From: a bacterium
GTDB lineage: Bacteria; Actinomycetota; Acidimicrobiia; Spongiisociales; ZC4RG35
Assembly: GCA_028824015.1 (NCBI GenBank)
Contig: JAPPFC010000008.1
Coordinates: forward strand, 1-35,195
Length of the DNA stretch: 35,195 nt
Direction: 5' to 3'
Shown here: one piece after another, positions 17,383-25,498 of the stretch
Layout of the letters: each line of letters opens with the position of its first letter
Position numbering within the stretch: position 1 is the first letter of the stretch
The notes under the pieces: generated by a model
Seen by the model: the letters and a program-made list of their open reading frames with translations, nothing else
The model's database searches: none
What the model was told of the DNA's origin: nothing
Program-made: the position numbers and the translations under genes

Positions 17383-18564
17383 TCAGGCGGCCGATCGGTC
17401 ATCTCGCACCACGCGACCAGACTGGATCACCAGGGAGATTCCTCTCATCGCCGACACGTCCGACAACGGGTTTTCATCCACCGCGACCAGATCGGCCACT
17501 TTGCCCTGCTCAACAGTACCGATCTGCGACTCCAATCCCAAGAGGCGGGCAGCGTTGGATGTGGCCCCGGCCAGGGCCAGGTGGGGGCGAAGCCCGGCCC
17601 CTTGCATGAGTTCCATCTCATGCACCGTCACCGAGGTCCCCCCGATGGGATCTCCGGGGGGATAGTCGGTCCCGTTGACCAAGGTGACCCCCGCCGTCAC
17701 CGCCCGACGGATGCTGGCCAGGTGCATGGGCCCCACTTGCAGGGATGTCTCGATCTGGAACTCTTCGAATCCCTTCCAGCGCATCCATTCCTGAGACCGG
17801 GTGCAACAGAGAGTGGGGGTGAGGAACACCCCCTCGGCCGCCATCCGGCCGGCCGTCTCCTCATCCAGGTCGTAGGCGTGCTCAAAGGATCGGACCCCGG
17901 CGTCTAATGCCCAGTTGATGGCCAGCGACGAACCGGCGTGGGCCACCACGTAGGTCTCCCGTTCGGCCGCTGCCTTGACTGTTGCCTGCATCTCTTCTCG
18001 ACTCATCTCGGGATGGTCGAAGGTTTCTCCCAGGTTGGCGATGCCGCCGGTGATGAACACCTTGATGTGGGAACATCCGGCGTCCAACTCGGCCAATGCA
18101 GCCTCCCGGAAGGCTTCCGGTCCGTCGGCCAATGCGCTGCCAATCCCGTCGCCATGTCCTCCCGGGGTGGATATCGCCCGGCCGGCGCCCACGATCCGGG
18201 GAACATCGGCCCAACCTGCCCGCGCTGCTTCGGCCAGCAACAGGTCGGCCCGGTTCAGTTCATGAACGCACCGGAGGGTCGTGACTCCTGCCCGAAGCGC
18301 ATCCTGGGCCCGTCCGTAGGCCCGGAGCACGGTGAGCCCCGGGTTCTCGCCTTCGTCGAGGGCCGAAAAGGGATACACCATCGAAAGGTGCGTATGCACG
18401 GATATGAGACCTGGAACGAGGTAGCGTCCACCTAGGCTCATTCGCTCCCCGGCGCCCGGGTGCTTGCGGATAGCGCCGATCCTTCCCCCCGATATCTCCA
18501 CACTGACGCCGTCTCGGACCTGTCCACGGACAACATCCACTACCCTGGCATCGGTCAACCACAC
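17383..18564 (-). CDS. Metal-dependent amidohydrolase, copy 1 (imidazolonepropionase/prolidase-like)
   Basis: Amidohydrolase-superfamily enzyme with a TIM-barrel hydrolytic domain, expected to cleave a cyclic amide, dipeptide or similar bond. The GTG at 18564 is chosen since it has AAGGAGG six bases upstream and gives a 393-residue protein exactly collinear with copy 2. Metal-site residues are intact: HTH near residues 57-59, the Lys of IKVFITGG near 168 (carbamylated bridge), His of VVAHAG near 209, His of SFEHAYD near 229 and Asp of VNGTDYP near 300. It lies 25 bases upstream of hyuA and in the same operon, so it probably acts in the same pathway. The substrate cannot be named. Confidence 0.88.
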   Translation of the reverse strand: MWLTDARVVDVVRGQVRDGVSVEISGGRIGAIRKHPGAGERMSLGGRYLVPGLISVHTHLSMVYPFSALDEGENPGLTVLRAYGRAQDALRAGVTTLRCVHELNRADLLLAEAARAGWADVPRIVGAGRAISTPGGHGDGIGSALADGPEAFREAALAELDAGCSHIKVFITGGIANLGETFDHPEMSREEMQATVKAAAERETYVVAHAGSSLAINWALDAGVRSFEHAYDLDEETAGRMAAEGVFLTPTLCCTRSQEWMRWKGFEEFQIETSLQVGPMHLASIRRAVTAGVTLVNGTDYPPGDPIGGTSVTVHEMELMQGAGLRPHLALAGATSNAARLLGLESQIGTVEQGKVADLVAVDENPLSDVSAMRGISLVIQSGRVVRDDRSAA

Positions 18565-18614
18565 TTCCAACCTCCTTGTTCAGGTCTCCCGGGAGGGCAG
18601 GGGCCCACTCGGCA

Positions 18615-18683
18615 GGTGTTGGCCATGGGGTCGACAAGGGTCCTGCCTGTGTCCACCGCTGAGCGGTGGTTCCGTTCACTCAC
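18615..18683 (-). pseudogene. Decayed 5' remnant of a second hyuA
   Basis: The gap between the two amidohydrolases contains, on the minus strand, a GTG-initiated stretch that aligns with the first codons of the intact hyuA. Ten of the first 21 residues are identical, including ER at positions 3-4, AVD at 9-11 and VD at 17-18, and the DNA matches over about 70 bases (TGTCCACCGC and TTCCGTTCA on the plus strand are shared). The distance from the amidohydrolase stop to this start (26 bases) equals that in the intact pair (25 bases). The reading stays open after the matched part but no longer resembles hyuA. This is the scar of an amidohydrolase-hyuA tandem duplication. Confidence 0.72.
18653..18669. 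other. Perfect 7-base hairpin inside the hyuA remnant
   Basis: CCACCGC, TGA, GCGGTGG on the plus strand forms a 7-base-pair stem with a 3-base loop between the two amidohydrolase genes. It could weaken read-through or stabilise an mRNA end in this operon. There is no U-tract, and it lies within a decayed coding region, so it may be fortuitous. Confidence 0.35.
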
Positions 18684-18709
18684 CTTCTCTCCTGTTGGGG
18701 AGGTGGACG

Positions 18710-19891
18710 TCAGGAAGACGGCCGGTCGTCGCGGACCACCCTGCCGGACTGCATGACGAAGGAGATGTTCCGCATGGCCGCCACGCCGTCGAGGGGGTTG
18801 TCTTCCACAGCCACCAGGTCGGCGACCTTTCCCTCCTCAACGGTGCCGATCTCCGACTCCAGTCCCAGCAGCCGGGCGGCGTTGGAGGTGGCGCCCCGGA
18901 GCGCCAGGTGGGGGTGGAGGCCGGCCCCCTCCATGAGTCCCATCTCGTACACCGCCACCGAGGTGTCCTCGATCGGATCCCCGGGGGGATAGTCGGTGCC
19001 GTTGACCATGGTCACCCCGGCCGCGATCGCCCGCTGGATGCTGGCCAGGTGCATCGGTCCCACTTCCAGCGACGACTCGATCTGGAATTCCTCGAACCCC
19101 TTCCACCGCATCCACTCCTGGGAGCGGGTGACGCACAGCGTGGGAGTGAGGAACACTCCCTTCGCCGCCATCCGGCCGGCGGTGTCGGCGTCCAGGTCGT
19201 AGGCGTGCTCGAAGGAGCGGACCCCGGCGTCCAGCGCCCAGTTGATGGCCAGCGACGATCCGGCGTGGGCCACGACGTAGGTGTCGTGGTGTCGCGTGGC
19301 GCTCACGGTGGCCGCCATTTCCTCGCGGGTCATCTCCGGGTGGTCGAACTGCTCCCCCAGCCCGGCGATGCCTCCGGTGATGAACACCTTGATGTGGGAG
19401 CATCCCGCGTCCAACTCGGCCAGGGCGGCCTCCCGGAAGGCCTCGGGTCCGTCGGCCAGGACGCTGCCCATGCCGTCGCCGTGACCGCCGGTGGTCGAGA
19501 GCGCCCGGCCGGCGCCCACGATCCGGGGAACGTCGGCCCAGCCCGCCCTGGCGGCCTCGGCCAGCAGCAGGTCGGCCTGGTTCTGCTCATGGACGCAGCG
19601 GATGGTCGTCACTCCCGCCCGTAGGGCGTCTTGGGCCCGCTGGTAGGAGCGGAGCACCGTCAGGCCCGGGTTCTCGTTCAGGTCTATGGAAGAGAAGGGG
19701 TACACCACCGACAGGTGGGTGTGGACCGAGATGAGTCCCGGAACGAGATACCGGCCGCCCAGGCTCATCCGCTCCCCGGCGCCGGGTTGGCGCTGGATGG
19801 ATCCGATCCTCTCCCCCGAGATCTCCACGCTCACCCCGTCCAGGACCTCGCGTCTCTCTACGTCAACCACCCTGGCGTCGGTCAGCCACAT
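18710..19891 (-). CDS. Metal-dependent amidohydrolase, copy 2 (imidazolonepropionase/prolidase-like)
   Basis: Paralogue of copy 1 with the same length (393 residues) and the same metal ligands: H57 and H59 in SVHTHLS, K168 in IKVFITGG, H209 in VVAHAG, H229 in SFEHAYD and D300 in NGTDYP. The ATG start has AAGGAGG six bases upstream, located in the last codons of the preceding transferase gene, whose stop is only 3 bases before this ATG. Most differences from copy 1 are conservative and scattered, suggesting both copies are under selection. It lacks an adjacent intact hyuA because that was deleted down to the remnant at 18615-18683. Confidence 0.88.
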   Translation of the reverse strand: MWLTDARVVDVERREVLDGVSVEISGERIGSIQRQPGAGERMSLGGRYLVPGLISVHTHLSVVYPFSSIDLNENPGLTVLRSYQRAQDALRAGVTTIRCVHEQNQADLLLAEAARAGWADVPRIVGAGRALSTTGGHGDGMGSVLADGPEAFREAALAELDAGCSHIKVFITGGIAGLGEQFDHPEMTREEMAATVSATRHHDTYVVAHAGSSLAINWALDAGVRSFEHAYDLDADTAGRMAAKGVFLTPTLCVTRSQEWMRWKGFEEFQIESSLEVGPMHLASIQRAIAAGVTMVNGTDYPPGDPIEDTSVAVYEMGLMEGAGLHPHLALRGATSNAARLLGLESEIGTVEEGKVADLVAVEDNPLDGVAAMRNISFVMQSGRVVRDDRPSS

Positions 19892-19894
19892 TCT

Positions 19895-22525
19895 CTACCT
19901 CCTTGTCGCTCCTTCGAAGCTCTCGACAACTGTGCGGGCCCTGGCTAGCCAGGAATTCTCTTCTCCCCTGCGGCGAAGAGTATCGCGGATCTCCGGATTC
20001 TTGGAGTCGGCCAACGCCAGGTCCAGGGCGCCGGACATGCCCGCCGCGTCCGAGTATGAACGCACCTCGGGGAAAGCCACCACCTCGGGCATCTCGCTGC
20101 AGACCACGGGCTTTCCTCCCGCGAAGTACTCGAAGAGCTTGAGCGGGGACGTCGACCGGGTGATCTCGTTCACCGCGAACGGGATCATCGCCACGTCGAA
20201 GCACTGGAGCCACCGGGGCAGGTCCCCATAGGGCTGGGCGGCTATCCACTCGACGTTGGGGAGGTTGAACAGCGGGCGGTGCCTGGTGCTCCGGTCGTAG
20301 GGAGGGCCGATGAGGAGAAAACTCCAGTCGTCTCGCGTCTCGGCCACCTCGGTGAGCAGGTCGTAGTCCAGCCAGCGGGCGATGGCGCCGTAGTAACCGG
20401 CGATGGGCCGGCCCTCTGCCAGGAGGCGCTGGAGGACCGGATGGGCCGGAGAGGAGACCTGCCAGTCGGCGAAGTGCTCGAACTCCACCGCGTTGGGGAG
20501 GTAGACAGCGTCGGGACGGGGTTGGCTCGCCCGTTCCAAGAGGCTCCGGGCGCTGGCGGTGATCATCCCGGCATCGGCCAGTCCGAGGGAGTGGAGTCTT
20601 CTCAGTTTGTTCAGGTCGTGGCCGTCGAAGACCTCGATCTCATCTATCCAGTCGTACACGGTCCGGGTGCCCTCCGGGTAGCGGGCCGCCTGCTCCCAGT
20701 TGTAGGTGATCGCCCACACCAGGGGATCGGGCAGTTCGTGCAGCGCTTTCTGGGGCCCGTTGTAGAGGAACAGTCGGGGCTCTATCTCATCCCAGCCGGG
20801 CGGGCTCTGCATGGAGTTGTCATAGATCACCGTGTAACCCAGGCGGGAGAAGGCCTGGGCGAGTTGCTGGGGTCGCTGGAACAGATGGACGTACCACTCG
20901 ATGGTGGGAAGGAACACCACCACCCCCTTGCTTTCGGCGATCCGGTCGGTGACCTGGGGGGGAATCGGCTGCCCCGAGGTTTGGGATGCGGACGTAGCCG
21001 CCGTGTCGGCGCCGGGGATGGCGCGGGCCATCATGCGACGAAGCCTGTGGCGGAGCCTCCAGTACTTGGTGAGCAACTTCATGGCGCGGGTCTGTCGGAG
21101 GTTGTCCAGTTCCAGTTGGAGCAGGTCCCCCCTTCGCTCGGCCTGGGCGTGCTGATCATGGGCTGCCTGCAACTGCGCCCGGGCGGCCTCGGATTCCCGG
21201 ATCAACCGGTTTCGAAGCTCCAGGTTGTCCGCCAGAGTCTCGTCCAATTCCTCCTGGGTCCCAGCCAGGTTCCGGGTCAACGCCAGCGCGATGTCCTGCC
21301 GGATCTCCTGGTAAGGAGTGGTCTGCTGTGCTTCCGAGCTCTCTCCAAGCGCCTCCTCGATCAAGGACGGGACTGCACGGGCCTTCCCCAGCATGGCCTC
21401 CGCCCACTCGTACATCATGTGGGATTGGTCGGCGTAGTCCCCCCAGAGGCTTCGGAGCGTCGCCGGCAATCCAACCCATGACTCCGGCTCATCGGGAACA
21501 CACCAGGGTCCCAGACGGAGTTCGGCGGCCATTCGGGCCACCTTGGGGTCGTAGGAGATCGATACGGACGGGGTGCGTCCCATCGCCGCCAGGATCATCC
21601 CGTGCAAACGCATGTTGACAGCCATGTCGCTTCTCCCGAAGACCGTGATCAACTGGCCAGGGCTGAGATCCTGGGGCGTCAGATGAATGGCGGAGGAGCG
21701 CATCAGTCCGGCGATCCGCTCACAGCAGCGCCGGTCGTCGAACTCGTCGGATCCCAGTTCCTGCATGGGCGCCAACAGCACCGATCCCCCGTTCTCCTCA
21801 CAGAAGATGTCCAGGGCCCGGGCGAGATTGCGTTCCCGTTCTGCCTGGGTCTCCCCCGTTCCCCAGGACCGCGGTGCCACGGCCACCAGGGGTCGGGGAA
21901 GGTCGGAGATGGTCTGGTTCAGATCGGGAGGCAGGTCGACCCGGTCGACCAGCCAGGCAGGATCGCCCACCACCGGGGAGTCGGCTATGCCGAGCGATGC
22001 GAGTTCGGATCGGTCCTGGTCGGTGCGCACCGTGAAGGCCGAGGCCGCCTCCGCCAATGCCCTGACCCACTGGGGGGACCGGGGATCATGGAACGGACCG
22101 ACCCCCACCCCCCAAACCAGGACGGGTGTCCCCGCGGCGGCCGCCGCCAGGGCAGGGGCCAGATAGCCGGGGATATCGGCCGCGTCGCGGCTGAGGGCGT
22201 GCTCCGGTTGGAAGCCCCACTGATCTGACAGGAGCCCCCCTCCACCCACGATCACCATCCGGGACCGGTATGCCTCCGAGAGGAACGCCGGAACATCGGC
22301 CCGGTCCACCGCCTCGACGCCGTGCCTTCGTCGGGTGTCGCTGGGATCGCCCGACGCCACAGTCCACCTGCCGGTTGGGAACGTCTCCCTGAGGAGGACC
22401 AGCATCCCGGCTAGGATTGCCTCATCACCGAGGTTCCTGAACCCGTAGTGACCGATTATGAGTGCGTCGGCCGGAGCCGGGACCTCCTCTGAGTTGTCCG
22501 AGCGCACAGAGCCGACACCTGACAC
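19895..22525 (-). CDS. CsaB-like polysaccharide pyruvyltransferase fused to a glycosyltransferase
   Basis: An 876-residue two-enzyme fusion. Residues about 21-345 are a polysaccharide pyruvyltransferase (CsaB/WcaK family): IIGHYGFRNLGDEAIL near 23-38, VIVGGGGLLSD near 91, VWGVGVGP near 138 and the conserved MRLHGMILAAMG with His308. Residues about 405-500 are Gln/Glu/Leu-rich and likely coiled coil, ending in a basic Arg-rich stretch. Residues about 534-870 are a GT-B-type glycosyltransferase (WYVHLFQRPQQLAQAF, then KLFEYFAGGKPVV near the C-terminus). CsaB adds pyruvate ketals to wall polymers, the ligands of SLH domains. No signal peptide; cytoplasmic or membrane-peripheral. The GTG start at 22525 is uncertain; another GTG lies six codons in. 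It heads the minus-strand operon. Confidence 0.85.
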   Translation of the reverse strand: MSGVGSVRSDNSEEVPAPADALIIGHYGFRNLGDEAILAGMLVLLRETFPTGRWTVASGDPSDTRRRHGVEAVDRADVPAFLSEAYRSRMVIVGGGGLLSDQWGFQPEHALSRDAADIPGYLAPALAAAAAGTPVLVWGVGVGPFHDPRSPQWVRALAEAASAFTVRTDQDRSELASLGIADSPVVGDPAWLVDRVDLPPDLNQTISDLPRPLVAVAPRSWGTGETQAERERNLARALDIFCEENGGSVLLAPMQELGSDEFDDRRCCERIAGLMRSSAIHLTPQDLSPGQLITVFGRSDMAVNMRLHGMILAAMGRTPSVSISYDPKVARMAAELRLGPWCVPDEPESWVGLPATLRSLWGDYADQSHMMYEWAEAMLGKARAVPSLIEEALGESSEAQQTTPYQEIRQDIALALTRNLAGTQEELDETLADNLELRNRLIRESEAARAQLQAAHDQHAQAERRGDLLQLELDNLRQTRAMKLLTKYWRLRHRLRRMMARAIPGADTAATSASQTSGQPIPPQVTDRIAESKGVVVFLPTIEWYVHLFQRPQQLAQAFSRLGYTVIYDNSMQSPPGWDEIEPRLFLYNGPQKALHELPDPLVWAITYNWEQAARYPEGTRTVYDWIDEIEVFDGHDLNKLRRLHSLGLADAGMITASARSLLERASQPRPDAVYLPNAVEFEHFADWQVSSPAHPVLQRLLAEGRPIAGYYGAIARWLDYDLLTEVAETRDDWSFLLIGPPYDRSTRHRPLFNLPNVEWIAAQPYGDLPRWLQCFDVAMIPFAVNEITRSTSPLKLFEYFAGGKPVVCSEMPEVVAFPEVRSYSDAAGMSGALDLALADSKNPEIRDTLRRRGEENSWLARARTVVESFEGATRR

Positions 22526-22562
22526 GACCTCAAGGTTATCACAGCAAGCGCCGGACCGATGT

Positions 22563-23819
22563 ATGCCAGTTGACCTGCCTGCCGCCCTGAACGCCGTCGA
22601 CGAACTGGGCGGATACGAGCGAGAGTTGCTTGCTTCCCTGGTGTCCGTACCGAGCGTCAGGGCAGAACCGTCCGACGTTCATGAGTTGTGCGCTGTTGAG
22701 TTGGAGCGGATGGGGATGGAGGTGGAGTTGGTCACGCCCCGGATGGACGAACTGGAGGACAATCCCGAGTGGTCCCCGCCCTCTCCGGCCGGCGCCGAAC
22801 CCGAGCGGCTGATGAGTGTCCTCGGATCATCAGGCGAGGGACCGGGCATCTTCCTCTTCGCTCACATCGACACAGAGAAGCCCGATCCACGGGGGGATTG
22901 GCGGACCGATCCCTACCGGGCAGCAGAGATGGGAGGCCGGATCTACGGCGTGGGAACCGCCGACGACAAGGCGGGGGTGGTCTCGGTGCTGGCCGCCGCC
23001 CGGGCACTGCTCCCCCGCCTGCAGGGAGCGCGTTTGGTGGTGGGGTTGGTACACGGCAAGCTGGGCGGCGGGTTGGGGACTCTGCCGACCATGGCCGGAG
23101 TGGGAGAGGTGGACGCCGCCGTCTACTGCCATCCGGCCGAGACCGGGAAGGGCATGACCCATTTCAAGATCGCCACGCGCGGCTTCTTCAACTTCCGTGT
23201 CGAGACTGACGGGCGCCGGCCCCATCCGGTGGAGATACGTACGCCTCTCTCCGAGGACCCGCGGCAGGGGATCAATGCTTTCACGCGGCTGCGGGGAGTC
23301 CTGGAGGGGGTGGACCGCTGGGCCGACCGGGAAGGGGTGCTGTGCTCGGTGAACCGGGTCTCGGCTGGTACCGACCCGGTGGTGCTGCCCGAGCGGGCGG
23401 TGGCGGAGGGAGCCGTCTGGTTCCGCCACGGGACAGTGGCCGAGGTGTATAAGAGTCTGAAGGCGGCTGCTCTGGGGGCCGGCGCCGGGTCCACTCAAAG
23501 GTTCGGGTTGCGGTCCAACCCGGCGGAGAACCCCCCGGATCATCCGCTGGTGACGGCCACCGCCTCGGCCATCGCCATCGAGACCGGAGTCACGCCCGCC
23601 CTCTATCCGGCTCACGTGGCTTCGGACATCCGCTTTCCCATCCGGTGCTTGAACGCGGCGACGGTGGGATTCGGGGCTCTGGGCGGCAACTTCTACGGTC
23701 CCAACGAGTGGGTGGACGGAGCGGACATGCACCGGGCCACCCGGGTGCTGGTGAGGATCGTCTCGGACTGGGCCGAACAGGCTGGCGGGGGGACGCCCTG
23801 GCCTTCGGTTGGTGACTGA
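22563..23819 (+). CDS. M20-family metallohydrolase-like protein with altered active site
   Basis: The overall pattern is the M20 (ArgE/DapE/carboxypeptidase G2) fold over 418 residues: FAHIDTEKP with H101 and D103, then IYGVGTADDKAGV carrying the usual bridging Asp, and a lid-type middle domain (KIATRGFFNFRVETDGRRPH). The usual catalytic and metal-binding pair of glutamates before GGxG is replaced: the sequence reads HGKLGGGLGT with Lys166 and Leu167. The usual EPT motif reads HPAET, and the last His ligand is Tyr378 (NFYGPNEW). It may be a pseudoenzyme or a divergent subfamily with another chemistry. The ATG at 22563 is chosen as the family-like start (MPVDLPAALNAV); the ribosome-binding site is weak. 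It is divergent from the pyruvyltransferase gene with 37 bases between starts. Confidence 0.8.
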   Translation: MPVDLPAALNAVDELGGYERELLASLVSVPSVRAEPSDVHELCAVELERMGMEVELVTPRMDELEDNPEWSPPSPAGAEPERLMSVLGSSGEGPGIFLFAHIDTEKPDPRGDWRTDPYRAAEMGGRIYGVGTADDKAGVVSVLAAARALLPRLQGARLVVGLVHGKLGGGLGTLPTMAGVGEVDAAVYCHPAETGKGMTHFKIATRGFFNFRVETDGRRPHPVEIRTPLSEDPRQGINAFTRLRGVLEGVDRWADREGVLCSVNRVSAGTDPVVLPERAVAEGAVWFRHGTVAEVYKSLKAAALGAGAGSTQRFGLRSNPAENPPDHPLVTATASAIAIETGVTPALYPAHVASDIRFPIRCLNAATVGFGALGGNFYGPNEWVDGADMHRATRVLVRIVSDWAEQAGGGTPWPSVGD

Positions 23820-23926
23820 GGATTCGATTCCCCGAGATCGTCATTGGATTTCCGGGCGGGGGCGCATGAACACCGGGTTCCGGTTGTGAAAAAATATAGC
23901 AGTATTTAAGGCTGTCCAGCATTGTT

Positions 23927-23949
23927 TTGTCACACCCGTTTGGTACATT
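23927..23949 (+). promoter_or_regulatory. Promoter-like motif TTGTCACAC-N8-TACATT before the HNH gene
   Basis: TTGTCACAC at 23927-23935, eight bases, then TACATT at 23944-23949. The -10-like TACATT ends 6 bases before the ATG at 23956, so transcription would begin at or next to the start codon (leaderless mRNA, common in actinobacteria). Spacing equals the PafBC/RecA-NDp damage promoter (TTGTCRGTG-N8-TANNNT), with TTGTCA and TANNNT matched and GTG not. It is the best of three such motifs in the window. An AT-rich stretch (23888-23909) lies upstream. Confidence 0.5.
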
Positions 23950-23955
23950 GATGCC

Positions 23956-25218
23956 ATGGGAGTTGAGGAATCGAGGGGCCGATCCGCAGACGGCGGTCGG
24001 GTGTCGGATCGCAACCGGGCCAGGTTCGTGCCGCCCGCGGTCGCCCTGTCAGAGGCGTCGATAGCGGACCTGCGCGAACAGATCCGCTCCATCACCCGGG
24101 CAGAATCCCAGGCCGCCGCGGCCCGGGGGCGGGTAGCGGCCGAGTACGCGCGCCGCCTGGGGCAGAAGGCCGCCGAGAAGATGGTCCGTAAACAGTCGGG
24201 ACAGTCGGCGCGGGGTTCGCGTACAGAAGTCGAAGTGGCCGACAAACTCAAGAAACTGCCGGGCACCAGACAGGCCTTCGGGGACGGCCAGATCAGTTAC
24301 GGTCACGCCCGGATCATCGCCGACACCGCCGACCGGGTTGGGATCGATGAGGACGAACTGGTCGACAAGGCCAAGAAACAGCCGGTGGACGTGTTCGCCC
24401 ACACCGCCCGCCAACACGAACAACAGAGATCGGAGGACGACGGTCTATCCAAGCTGGAGGGCCAGAAGAGGGCCCGCAAGGCTTGGATAAGGACCGACCG
24501 CTCCGACGGGATGGTGGTGCTGGGGGGACGGTTCGACCCGGTCACCGGCGCTTTGATCAAGGACGCTCTCTCCACCCGGGCCGACCAGATGTGGAGAGAG
24601 GAAGACCCCGAGCAGAGACCCACCACCGCCCAGCGCATGGCCGACGCCGTGGCCGGCCTGCTGTGCGAACCCGGCAAGACTAAGTCGGGCAAGAAGAAAG
24701 CAGATGGGTTCAAGCGCCCGGGCGCCACCTTGTTGCTGATAGCCCAATATGACGCCAAGGGCCAGACGATCAGAGACGGCAGGCTCGCCGACGGCACGCC
24801 GGTCCCGGTGGCGGTCTTCCAGGATTGGGCCTGTCAGGGGAAGATCGTTCCCTCCGTCTTCGACACCCGCGGTCAACCCCTGTGGGTGGGAATGAGCAAA
24901 CGCCTGGCCACCCGGGCACAGCGCCTGGCGTTGATCGCCCGCGACCGGGGGTGCGTGGGATGCGGGGCCGATCCGGCATGGTGCCAGGCCCACCATGTGG
25001 TCCCGTGGGAAGCGGACGGCCCCACCGACATAGACAACCTGGTCCTCCTGTGCAGCCGATGTCACCACCAAGTCCACGACGACGGGTGGCGAGTACAACA
25101 GTCCCCCGACGGGAAGCGAAGACTCCTACCCCCCGCCAAGGGACACCGCCCGTCGCCGTCCAACAAGACCCGGAGGCGCCGCCGAACCGCCAAACCCAAG
25201 ACCAAGCTGTTGTTGTGA
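23956..25218 (+). CDS. DUF222 / HNH endonuclease domain protein (13E12-repeat family)
   Basis: The 420-residue protein has the architecture of the multicopy actinobacterial DUF222-HNH family. An N-terminal helical region is rich in Ala, Arg and Gln (about residues 30-190), with the characteristic GQISYGHARIIAD segment. A central GRFDPVTGALIKDAL motif follows near residue 192. The C-terminal HNH nuclease domain has CVGCGADPAWCQAHHVVPW from residue 333 and then NLVLLCSRCHHQVHDDGW; Cys and His zinc and catalytic positions are intact. The tail is strongly basic (RRRRRTAKPKTK). Homologues in M. tuberculosis lie in the REP13E12 repeats. Function is unproven; nuclease activity or a mobile-element role is inferred. 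It is transcribed alone, convergent with the SDR gene. Confidence 0.88.
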   Translation: MGVEESRGRSADGGRVSDRNRARFVPPAVALSEASIADLREQIRSITRAESQAAAARGRVAAEYARRLGQKAAEKMVRKQSGQSARGSRTEVEVADKLKKLPGTRQAFGDGQISYGHARIIADTADRVGIDEDELVDKAKKQPVDVFAHTARQHEQQRSEDDGLSKLEGQKRARKAWIRTDRSDGMVVLGGRFDPVTGALIKDALSTRADQMWREEDPEQRPTTAQRMADAVAGLLCEPGKTKSGKKKADGFKRPGATLLLIAQYDAKGQTIRDGRLADGTPVPVAVFQDWACQGKIVPSVFDTRGQPLWVGMSKRLATRAQRLALIARDRGCVGCGADPAWCQAHHVVPWEADGPTDIDNLVLLCSRCHHQVHDDGWRVQQSPDGKRRLLPPAKGHRPSPSNKTRRRRRTAKPKTKLLL

Positions 25219-25498
25219 AAACCCGAACCAGCCCGCGAAACAATCCTCCCCCAGGGACCAACTTCCCCCGCGCTACAGACCCAAACTAGCTACCAGCTAC
25301 TAAGACACCCACCGTCCGGACACCAGAGCTCAACCCGGACCGGCACAACCCAAGCGGAACACCAGCCCAACCCAGGCCTGGAAACCCGCGAAAAACCAAC
25401 GGAACGGAGGTGGCGGCGGGAGGGCCCATAGGGGGACCAAACCCGACGCCCATTTTTCGCGATTTAGTGCTGCTGGTCGGGGCCTGTCCCCACTGGGG
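25219..25498. other. Convergent intergenic region containing a short inverted-repeat element
   Basis: 280 bases between the convergent HNH and SDR genes, with no gene visible. The first part is rich in CCA and ACC triplets. The second part holds repeat element A (listed separately). A small CCCC-ACT-GGGG hairpin at 25488-25498 lies next to the SDR stop on the minus strand and could act weakly in termination. No U-tract is seen. Confidence 0.5.
25386..25461. repeat. Repeat element A: CGCGAAAAA inverted repeat around a G-rich core
   Basis: CGCGAAAAA at 25387-25395 pairs perfectly with TTTTTCGCG at 25453-25461. Between them lies a purine- and GC-rich core beginning GGAGGTGGCGGCGGG and including GGGCCCATAGG. 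Both the left end (CCGCGAAAAACCAAC) and the core are closely matched in element B at 28681-28913, where the same ends are separated by about 165 more bases. No clear target-site duplication was found. Interpretation as a dispersed, possibly mobile noncoding element is inferred. Confidence 0.5.
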
